This document shows, one piece after another, positions 35,742-44,919 of a stretch of DNA of 64,000 bases. Position 1 is the stretch's first letter; each line of letters starts with the position of its first letter. The notes under the pieces are model-generated. The model ran no database searches. It had not been told where the DNA came from and saw only the letters and a list, made by a program, of their open reading frames with translations. This DNA is from Ciona savignyi (lineage: Eukaryota > Chordata > Ascidiacea > Phlebobranchia > Cionidae): assembly GCA_000149265.1 (NCBI GenBank), contig CH002367.1, positions 24,242 to 88,241 on the forward strand, read 5' to 3'. The position numbers and the translations under genes were made by a program.

Positions 35742-38036
35742 TATACTCGACAACTCATTCTCTCCAACACTTACCTAACAGCTTTGTGCCCTGCTTTAAA
35801 CAACATTTACCACCTTTTCAAGAAGTTTCCTCAAATATATACTCCCAAATTATTATATATTTGTGCATAGTGCTACTTTAAATTGACTCAGCGCTCATGT
35901 GTATTGGTTCCAATATAACTTCAATACCATCACCTTACAAACAACGTGTTTTACTTGTAAATATGTTTATGACAATGAATGGTTGTGTTCAGTAATTACA
36001 CCGCTATGAGTTTTGAATTTTTCGTTGAATGGCTTTATTGACACGAATAAAACACGAAGATTGATATATTGTAATACATTGCAAAAACGACAGAAAGTGT
36101 TTAAACCAAGCGGGTACATAGATTTCCCGAAGCAATACACACTCATGTACGTGGTAATGGGCAAATTAAAATAGTAAATATAGGTTTGAATCATGTACTT
36201 TTTTTGCTAAATACTACTTGTGCGTATATACCGTAAAAATGTTTCAACTATTATAGTGGCGTTATATTAGAGGCGTGGTTAAAATAGATGATGTCACTCT
36301 AATTTAGCCCAGCTGGTTAGAATTTTGGAAAGATAAATTAAAAAAAAAAGAAAAAAAACATCTAAAGCAGTTTATATCTAAAGCACAATAAAAAAACAAC
36401 ATAATAAATTATTAAAAAACACTGATAAAAATAAAGTGTCATGTCTATATAAGATTATAGCGGTCCAATAGAGGTAGCGTCCCATTAGAGCAGCGTTTCC
36501 CAACCTTTTTTGGTCGCGGACTATTTCCTTACTAGTGAAAGTCTTTGCGGACTCAAAGTGCATCAATTTTCAATTATAGCGTAAGTCAAAAGTGTAGCGT
36601 AACTGGACTATGTGCATACGATACATTACAGAACACTACAAAACTTTAACAAAATTACCAACAAAAAGTTTTGCAAATTGTTGATGTGCTTGCGGACTCA
36701 TTTAAACCTTCCACGGACTCATTTGAGACCGCGGACTCGGGTTGGGAAACACTGCATTAGAGTATATCGCCCTACTTTTAACCTCCCTCATATAGCGGAG
36801 TTTTATTAGAATTGACGTTTAAAAAAGGTTTCGTTTAAATAGAGATATTCCAGGCAGAAAAATCAAAATGTTCTATATTCAATTTTAAATCGATCGCCTA
36901 TTAGCCAAACAGCTTAGGATTAACGTATTTCACTTATATCAATCCTACTGGTACATGTCCATTGCTGCGACTGGGTTGCAACATAATCGCGTCGGGTATG
37001 TTACCTCAAAGCACAAGCATAGCAGAGGAAATTCCACGCATATTTGCTTGGTCATCCTGTCGGTGCATAGTAAACGGTTTGTCTTGTGTGAATTTGTGGT
37101 TTAAATTAAAGTATCGATGATATAAAAAATGTGGCCCTTCAGAGACTGCCAAGTTTAAATATTATGAAAATATTTGGTGTTAAGTAACAAAACAAAACCA
37201 TTAAATATTTCAAAATTAGCCAATAAATCATTCGGGTGGTCAAAATAACGTATAAAGTAATTAGTTTAGTTAAGTATAACATAAGTGGGCTTAGGCTGGT
37301 ATATTATGTACTTGTTGTGGTCTACAGTAGTTAATAATTGTTTTGTTTTAATTTTAGTCCAACTTGTACCTTGCTTTAAAAGATTACGTCATTGCAAAAA
37401 TCCTCGTTATATCTCGAGCGAGAAGAGTAGAATACGAGCACAAAGCCGTCTTTAACTTTTGTTAAATTCAATCTTGCGCGCCACCCTTAAAATCCCCAGT
37501 TCACCGCACCCACATAGTTGGCATTGCGCCATGGAAGCCCCGTCGCTGGAATGGAATTTCCTATTCATCGGAAAAATGCGTGAGTCCGTAAACAGTTTTG
37601 TAATAAAGATCAAACTAAAACGATGCTTTTTAAAGGAAGTGGCACAGAAGCATCATAAACCACATCCCAATTCCCCAACATTGTATTTGAAGCCGTTTAA
37701 AAATACTAAATTCCAAATCCACTTCCGTTTAAGGCCCTAGCAGCAAAAACATGCTGCAAAAATAAGCCCGTAGCGCCGGGGCGCCTAGTACGACATTGTT
37801 ATTGAGGAAAATGATTACATACTTTAAAATTATTGAGCCCGACATCTCTTCGACCAATTTTATCTGGGCGCAATTGCTATGGTCGCACAGGCGTAAACTT
37901 GCGTGAGCGATACAAAACAAATATATATTGCAACTATATTTATAGAGATAAATTACCTCTTGACACGCGTAAATGTTTAACTAAATAAGACACTGATTAA
38001 CACTAAATACTGTTCTCTCGCATTTCGTTTTGGAAT
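35742..38036. other. Intergenic region downstream of paralogue 3
   Basis: AT-rich. Contains the hAT-type element at 36491-36754 and otherwise no gene I can support; a 93-codon frame at 37459-37740 has no recognised features. Confidence 0.55.
36491..36754. mobile_element. hAT-type non-autonomous element, 264 bp, perfect 8-bp target duplication
   Basis: Inverted ends CAGCGTTTCCCAACC and GGTTGGGAAACACTG (14 of 15 match in inverse). Flanked by CATTAGAG at 36483-36490 and again at 36755-36762. The CAG...CTG ends and 8-bp duplication are diagnostic of hAT elements. Inside are repeated CGGACTCATTT motifs; no transposase coding. Confidence 0.93.
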
Positions 38037-38255
38037 AATCAATACCTATGTATATAATGACTTAACCAAAGTCGAAAAAACGTGGGCAGGCTATAGGTAT
38101 TGGCAAATAAATGTGGGCAGGGCTATGGGTATTGGCGTACAAAGACTGGCATTTATACTTTTTGGAACCGTACAAGTTGTTCGTACCACGATGTTTAGTT
38201 GTTGTACTAAAAACTATATGTAACTTGTAGCAAGTTGGCCTATAATCCACGCAAC

Positions 38256-38323
38256 ATGGATAAATTAAAGGTAAAACTCAATACAGTTCCGGAATTTATC
38301 TACGGAAAAACACCATTCCACAG
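38256..38323 (+). CDS. Alternative or relict first coding exon of the Kelch-like gene
   Basis: Sixty-eight bases with ATG, 22 open codons plus AG and a conserved donor; same length and phase as the exon at 43998-44065. Seven of 68 bases differ, giving five amino-acid replacements and a single clearly silent change, so there is little sign of purifying selection. To be used it must splice about 7 kb across a gypsy element to 45277. Could be a second promoter and first exon, or a dead leftover. Confidence 0.5.
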
Positions 38324-38754
38324 GTAAATTTAGAATATAATCAGAATATGATAGATAAGCTTTCGATAAAAATGCAAATATAGTGTAGTTTGTTAAACAT
38401 CGAAAATAGAGAGATGTACTTTACAAAAAAGCAAATAATTTTTGGACTGTTAAATTTCTGCTGTGAAAATTGGCAAAACGGTGTAATGCTTATATTTTAG
38501 GATCCGGCGGGTATATCCCTTGCATGGGCTTGCATAAATTATTACGAATTGGGAGTAAATTTCGTGGTTTGTCGTTAATCATAATGGAAGTAAATTAGGT
38601 TATTAAATTTTTTAGAAATTTAAAGCAAATACTCCTTTCCGATTCGTCAATGCTGCGATAACGACGAAAATACTCAAAGATTGGCCTATTTTTAAAAATG
38701 ATTCCCGATAGCGGGAATTTCCCTTATACACAACTAACAATAGCAAATTTCCTA

Positions 38755-38862
38755 CATTGCCTTGCCTAAGGACACAACCGACCAGGTAGCAATATTCGAA
38801 CCTGCAACCCTTTAGTTGAAAGGCGACGTGGTGATCAACCACCATGCTAATCAGTCGGGCCG
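38755..38862 (-). mobile_element. Composite SINE 5' fragment, unit-A-specific
   Basis: Reverse strand: CATTGCCTTGCCTAAGGACAC, TTCGAACCTGCAACCC (box-B complement), TTGAAAGGCGACG, CTAATCAGTCGGGCC. Unit B joins the flanks without it (near 44775). Confidence 0.82.
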
Positions 38863-39048
38863 TACTGTTATTCTAGTTACTACATATCATCTCAGTTAAA
38901 AGGTGGTGAGATCAAAACCAGTTGGTTTTGTGCTTTGTCAAAGCAATAATCGTCGCCTAAAGCCTGTATAATGATAGGTTGAAAAAACAATAGTAGCAAT
39001 GGATTTGTAGCGTTCTGTATTTTTTAACCTATGGTTGACTTTTTTGGT

Positions 39049-39245
39049 TTCTTTTATGTTTAAACCTATCGCGTATCTGTTTTATCCCCGACTTTGTGTC
39101 GTGACTTTGTTCGACTTTGAGATTCTTTAGTAAACGACGAGACCTGTCGGAGAGTGGTCGCTTGTATTGTGTTCTAGGACTGTGATAGCATATGACTACC
39201 TGGTATTTGGTGGGTCGCTACAGATATACATAGCTAATCCCCACA
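39049..39245 (+). repeat. 5' LTR of the gypsy element
   Basis: Defined by alignment with the two halves of the 3' LTR. Followed after two bases by TGGTGACTCCCGC, a plausible tRNA primer-binding site. A (TA)n run follows at 39281-39297. Confidence 0.75.
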
Positions 39246-39813
39246 AGTGGTGACTCCCGCATTGTTAGAGCAACCACATATATATATATATATATAACAA
39301 GCGAGCAATCTTAATCGACAATATCAAGACAAATAATAAAAAATAGCGACGGAGATCAGTTTCACCCCTTAAAGCGGACGTTCTTGATCAACGAGAACGA
39401 AGTATAAGCGCAGCCGTGCTTAATTAACAAGAAAAGAGACCGAGCACAAATTAACAAGAAAAGAGACCCGCCACATCCGTTTGCGTACCTCCGTGCCTGA
39501 CATTGCGTTTGAATCCCACAGACAGAGCCAGATTAACTCGTCCTTGAAGAGGCGACTTCAAAGTCTAACAAACAAACTATCGTATTTGGAAACACGCCAC
39601 TCAAGCCCGACTCCGAGATACAACACACCACAGCAGTCCCATCCCGGCCCACAACCTACCCACACTCAATTCTGACATTCTACACGCATACCACCACCAC
39701 AACAACAACCTTACTGCGTCGTACAACCGCTACGCACTCAACACTCCAGACCGCCCACGCAACCACCATTTTACCCACAGCAACACTTTCAACTTTCTTA
39801 TTAGCTCTTTTTT

Positions 39814-40190
39814 GTGCACGACGACGCAAATCAGCTTAGATTTCTCATCGACACTGGTGCTTCTCGGTCACTCATCCCAGCGTTGGACAACGAACAATCC
39901 GTGTATCATTGCCAACCCAGTTTAGTTGCACTAAACAATACAAACATTTCCACGTTCGGTCACAAGACACTAGATATTTACCTGCCTGATCTCGGCAGCT
40001 TCAGTTGGAATTTCAAGGTTGCAAACGTCAGACATGCCGTTCTAGGTTTGGACTTTCTCGACTACTTCGACATATTAATAGATGTTCGGCACCGCACATT
40101 AATACGTAGACACGCAGCAACAGCACCACCTCGCGACAATATTACTGATCTAGATCCGCCTAAAGTTGTGGCGAACCATGTTCTAAGCCA
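39814..40190 (+). pseudogene. gypsy aspartic protease and pol start
   Basis: Open frame with the catalytic LIDTGASRSL motif and, about 75 residues on, the ILGLDFL-like second signature (AVLGLDFLDYF). The frame continues across the hAT insertion point, where it is broken. Confidence 0.8.
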
Positions 40191-40198
40191 GGGGTTCC

Positions 40199-40519
40199 CA
40201 AACCAGGGGTCGCGACCCAAAATGGGGTCGGAGTGATAAGTAGGTGGGGTCGCAAACAGGTCATGGGGTCGGTGGGGTCAGTGAGGTATGGTAATAATGG
40301 ATGTACAAAACATCTAAGATTTGACAAACCATGTTAAATTTAGCAGTTTGTACCATGGCTTACTGTAAAACAGGCTTATAGGCATCACTCTAACTAAGTC
40401 TGTACTTATGCTATCGAAAATGTAGGTGCTTATTGTGACATCACTGTTTGACCTTGGGTCGCACTGGACACTTGAAAGTTGTCTTTGGGGTCGTCCTGAG
40501 AAAAGCTTGGGAACCCCTG
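40199..40519. mobile_element. hAT-type non-autonomous element nested in gypsy pol, 321 bp
   Basis: Ends CAGGGGTTCCCAAAC and GCTTGGGAACCCCTG are inverted repeats. Perfect 8-bp target duplication TTCTAAGC at 40191-40198 and 40520-40527. Interior is rich in GGGGTCG. Inserted between the protease and RT regions, hence younger than the gypsy element. Confidence 0.95.
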
Positions 40520-40632
40520 TTCTAAGCTATGACGATTTATTTGATCTGTTCCCATTTGCCTTTGAGGAGTCTCGTTTCAAGTTGCCCGTTAAACACGACG
40601 TGGTTCACTAAATCGAAACAACAGGGGGCCCA

Positions 40633-41172
40633 GTGCGTCTGCGGGTTCGAAGATTAGAGCCGGTGAAGCTGACAGTAGCTAAAAAGGATTTTTTTAAACT
40701 TGTCGACCAAGGAATCTTACGCCCATCCAACAGCAGCTACGCGTCGCCTTTACACCTTGTGAAGAAATCAGACGACTCTTACCGAGTTACAGTCGATTAC
40801 CGCCAACTTAACCTTCGAACTGTCCCTTCACGCTATCCAATTCCTCTTTTAGCGGACATAACGTCCAACTTGAGTGGTTGCATCGTGTTCAGCAGACTTG
40901 ATCTCAAGTCCGGATATTTCAAGGTTCCTATCCACACCCGAGATATACATAAAACCGCCATGTTGACTAGTTTTGGACTCTTTGAGAACACTCGACTCCC
41001 TTTGGGGCTTAAGAATTTCGGTGCGACATTTCAACTCTTGATGAATAAGGTCTTTGGCGACTTGCCATTCATTTTTGCATACATCGACGACTGTTTAATA
41101 TACAGCAGAAACAAGAGAAGAGCACATTCGACATCTTCTACTCGTGTTCCTGCGAGTCTTGCTACGGATTGA
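40633..41172 (+). pseudogene. gypsy reverse transcriptase fragment
   Basis: Contains the RT blocks in order: GILRPSNSSYASPLHLVKK, VDYRQLN, FSRLDLKSGYF, LPLGLKNFGATFQ and the catalytic AYIDDCLIYS. The frame breaks soon after, near 41150-41170, next to a local duplication of GGATTGATCTTGAATCGCAC. Downstream thumb and tether sequence continues in another frame. Confidence 0.88.
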
Positions 41173-41344
41173 TCTTGAATCGCACGGATTGATCTTGAAT
41201 CGCACAAAACGTGACCTTGGTGTTGAGGAGGTTCGCTTCCTTGGCCACACAGTAAACAAGGAAGGCATTTTCCCGCCACAGTCTAAAATGGTTGCAAATG
41301 CAAATGTCAATTTTCCTCAACGAATGTCCGGGGTTTACGAAACT

Positions 41345-42450
41345 TTATCGGAATGTTAAATTTCTATCGTCGGTTTGTCCCTGGCTGTGCAAAACATCTT
41401 GCACCTTTGATAGCGTTGATCTCGCCGAAGTTGTCCCGGCAATCCAAACTTGAGTGGTCTCCCGAAGCTAACGAGGCTTTTGAGGTTGCCAAAGGGAGTG
41501 AGAGTTTCTCGGCAATTAATCGGTGAACGTTTTGTATGGCACGGCATGAACACCAACATAAGAGACTTTGCTAAATCATGCGTCCCATGCCAGCAGTCCA
41601 AAGTAATAAGACACACTTTCTCCGGTATACTTAACATATCCGTCTCTTCAGCGCGTTTTCACACAGTCCATGTGGACATAGCCGGACCATTACCAAGCTG
41701 CGAAGGGTATACCGCTATATTCTATTGGTCGTAGATCGTTTCACAAGAAACCCTGTTGCAATGCCACTAAATAACATCTGCGCCGAAACAGTTGTCCGCG
41801 AATTTTGCCTGGGGTACGTCGGCAGCTTTGGCGCCCCTTACCGGGTTGTGACGGACAGAGGCGCACACTTCATTTCTAGTGTGTGGCGTGATCTCGCACC
41901 AAACATATACACACGACATCCTACCATCCTATAGGAGCGATGGGGCAGCGGGAAGAGTATTTCGCACCCTTAAGGCGGCCTTAATGGCACGCCAAAGCCG
42001 CAACGGCTGGCTCGGCGATTTACCTTGGATCATGCTCGGTTTGAGAGCTGCTTTTAAAGTGATCTTGGTTTGTCCAGCGCAGAACTCGTGTACGGCACCA
42101 CGCTCCGTCTGCCCGGACAAATCTTTGAACCGACGGAGGTCCAGGTTAACCCTGGAACGTTCTTAAACGAGCTAAGAGACCGAATGCGACCAATTCCAAC
42201 TCGACCTTGCGACACCTCATTTTACATCCCCCAAAACTATGAACGTGTTCACATGTGTTTGTACGTGTGGACAAAGTGAGGCGATCACTGCAGCGCCCGT
42301 ATGTCGGACCTTTTCGCGTTATTGACAGGTCCGACAAGTATGTTATCATCGATTTCGTCACATACACGACTACAGTCTCCTATGATCGTCTGAAACCAGC
42401 ATGTGCGTTGTTCGATATCACAGACGGCGCTGATTCATTACGCAGCGTTT
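41345..42450 (+). pseudogene. gypsy RT tail and integrase, multiple frameshifts
   Basis: FYRRFVPGCAKHLAPL (RT thumb/connection) at about 41360, then a jump straight to the integrase zinc-binding half (HGMNTNIRDFAKSCVPCQQSK), implying deletion of RNase H. The core carries VDIAGPLP, VVDRFTRNPVAMPL and VTDRGAHFIS in changing frames. The C-terminal part resembles a chromodomain-less tail (VGPFRVIDRSDKYVII). Confidence 0.8.
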
Positions 42451-43054
42451 AATTTCCTCGAGTCGAAGGCGAAAACGACATTGCTACTACGTTGGTCGAC
42501 AACGACTCAGTTTTCCTACCACAACCGCACCAGTCTCACGAGAACACGCAGTACTCGATTACACACCCACCCATCCACGATTCACCCGTCCGACGAACAC
42601 ATGTCGGACGCGTTATACATAGGCCCGCACACTTTTGCATGTAAGACACACCTTTAGGAAGCGAGTCTCCCAAGTTACCCTGAATCTCACCCTCCATCTA
42701 CGCGACTATTCGCTTTTGTCACCAACCCCCTAGTTTTACTAACTTCCCACTTTACACCTGCTACGGTGTTTTGGTTGGTTTTGGGTGGCCCATTGACACG
42801 GTCTGCATACAACTTCCGTCTTTTTATTGGGAAACGACTGTGTAGTTATCGGGACGCGCACGGAAGTCGACGTGACGAAGCCAGAGCCTGATTAGTTCAA
42901 TCTACTGGTGCACAACAACAACCCTATACATATGCCACACGGACATCTATACATATGCCACAGTTTTGTCTCATACACATGCATGTGGGAAAGCTTCTTT
43001 TATGTTTAAACCTTTCTCGTATCTGTTTTATCCCCGACTTTGTGTAGTGACTTT

Positions 43055-43678
43055 GGTAGAAGATGCTTGGCATCGAACAATTCCTAGGAGAGAGTGTTTC
43101 ATGCGGAACGACAAAATATTTTTTCTTTTTTGGAAGCCGACTCTATTTTTTAAATTGTATAGCGCCCCAGATGATTTTCAAATCGCACCTTCTTGTTCAA
43201 TATACAGAAAATCTAGGAAAACTATATGAGATAGGATAAATATAAAGGCAGCAATTAGTAGACTTTTATTCACAGAGTAAGTACCGGTATTATATCGATA
43301 CCGGTGCAATGTACAATGACCCCGTGGTTGACTGGTTGGGTTAGGATTAGTGTTCAGGTAGAGATTCGCGTTAGGGTTGGGTTTAGAGCTTGAGTTGGTT
43401 TATAGTGTGTGCAGTTTCCCTCATTTTAGTGTTGTCCCATTATTCCACTGGTTTCAAGCATTTTCAACTTAGTGCATAGCCCAAGCACACCACCGAATAG
43501 CCAGCATTTGTTTCGAACCCAGCACCTTTCGCCTGACAGTTTGACGCGCTACTGGTAGGGGTACCATACGAGCTGACCGGCGCTGTATAGTTTGAAAATA
43601 GAAGAATCGGCCTCCAAAAAAGAATGAACAACTCTTCTCCTAAGGAATTGGTCGATGCCAAATAACCAGCTTCTACCC
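43055..43678. mobile_element. Long-inverted-repeat (foldback-like) element inside the 3' LTR
   Basis: About 100-base imperfect inverted termini. The left GAAGATGCTTGGCATCGAAC...AATTCCTAGGAGA, TTTTTTGGAAGCCGA... is mirrored at about 43580-43677 (TCGGCCTCCAAAAAAG, GGAATTGGTCGATGCCAAAT). Flanking ACTTTG occurs on both sides of the split LTR. The core includes GTTAGGGTTGGGTTTAGAG and TACCGG...CCGGTA motifs. No coding capacity seen. Confidence 0.75.
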
Positions 43679-43782
43679 GTGAAAAGAAAGAAACTTTGTT
43701 CAACTTTGAGAACGAAAGTGGTCGCTTGGTAACAGGCCTGGTAGTTGGTGGGTCGCTACAGATATACTAGCTAATCCCCACA

Positions 43783-44919
43783 AATCAACACCTATGTATA
43801 TAATGACTTAACCAAAGTGAAAAAACGTGGGCAGGGCTATAGGTATTGGCAAATAAATGCGGGCAGGGCTATGGGTATTGGCGTACAAAGACTGGCATTT
43901 ATACTTTTTGGAACCGTACAAGTGGTTCGTACCAACATGTTAGTTGTACTAAAAACTACATGTAACTTGTAGCAAGTTGGCCTATAATCCACGCAGCATG
44001 AATAAATTAAAGGTAAAACTCAATAAATTACCGGACTTCAACTACGGAAAAACACCATTCCACAGGTAAATTTAGAATATAATCAGAATATGATAGATAA
44101 GAGAAAAATGCAAAGATAGTTTAGTTTGTTAAACATCGAAAATAGAGAGATGTACTTTACATAATCGCGAATAATTTTTTGATTGTCAAATTTCTGCTGT
44201 GAAAATTGGCAAAACGGTGTCATGCTTATATTTTAGGATCCGGCAGGTATATCCTTGTCCTGCCCGTTCGTATAACGGTTTAAGTGCGTCGCCTTTCAAT
44301 CGAAAGGTTGCAGGTGCGAAACTGGTCGCTAGCTAGTCGGTTGTGTCCTTGGGCAAGGCACTTTACGGACATTGCCTGAACCCAGCGAATTATTGGGTTC
44401 TACCAAATTGAAGGAACGTGTCTATTATATACAACACACTGCAATAGCTCCGGTAACCCGACGATGGGCGCGAGGTGATCTGACGATTTCCCGTGTGTTA
44501 ACCCCCTTGGTTTTCCCATTCACGGGGATAAAGATGAATCTCCTATCTCCTATCCTTTGCAATGGGCTTGCATAAATTATTACGAATTGGGAGTAAATTT
44601 CGTGGTTTGTCATTATTAATAATGGAGATTTTGGGGGTAAACTAGGTTATTTTAATTTTTAGAATTTTAAAGCAAATTCTCCTCTTCGATTCGTAAATGT
44701 CGCGATAATGACAAAAATTGGCCTATTTTTAAAAATGTTTCCCGATAGCGGGAATTTCCCTTATACACAACTAACAATTATTCTAGTTACTACATACGAT
44801 CTCAGGTAAAAGGTGGTAAAATCAAAACCAGTTGGTTTTTTCCTTTGTCAAAGCAGTAAGTGGACGTCGCCTGAAGCCTGTATAATGATAGGTCGAAAAT
44901 ACAATAGTAGCAATGGATT
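43783..44919 (+). repeat. 5' flank and first exon duplication, unit B (attached to the functional gene)
   Basis: Begins at the base after the gypsy 3' LTR end and matches 38037-39005 through AATAGTAGCAATGGATT. Contains exon 1 (43998-44065) and a unit-B-only SINE. Confidence 0.9.

Larger units (their letters stand above)
38037..39005 (+). repeat. Duplicated 5' flank and first coding exon of the Kelch-like gene (unit A)
   Basis: Near-identical to 43783-44919, starting at AATCAATACCTATGTATATA. It includes a two-fold GTGGGCAGGGCTATGGGTATTGG motif, about 200 bases of 5' flank, an open exon at 38256-38323 (MDKLKVKLNTVPEF...) and the donor AGGTAAATTT. Carries a SINE fragment (38755-38862) that unit B lacks, and lacks the SINE at 44262 that unit B has. 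Confidence 0.9.
39049..43782 (+). mobile_element. Decayed Ty3/gypsy LTR retrotransposon with nested insertions
   Basis: 5' LTR about 39049-39245 and 3' LTR about 42995-43782, sharing CTTTTATGTTTAAACCT, ATCTGTTTTATCCCCGACTT and GGGTCGCTACAGATATAC and ending CTAATCCCCACA. The 3' LTR is split by an insertion of about 620 bases. Internal order: a short gag remnant (39481-39675), retroviral-type aspartic protease with a DTGAS active site (39814-40190), reverse transcriptase (about 40633-41150, YIDD), a truncated RT tail region at about 41345, and integrase fragments (zinc-binding and core) at about 41500-42100. Protease, RT, integrase order fits Ty3/gypsy. RNase H is largely missing, there are several frameshifts and stops, and a hAT element interrupts pol, so it is non-functional. 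No env-like gene was seen. Confidence 0.9.
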
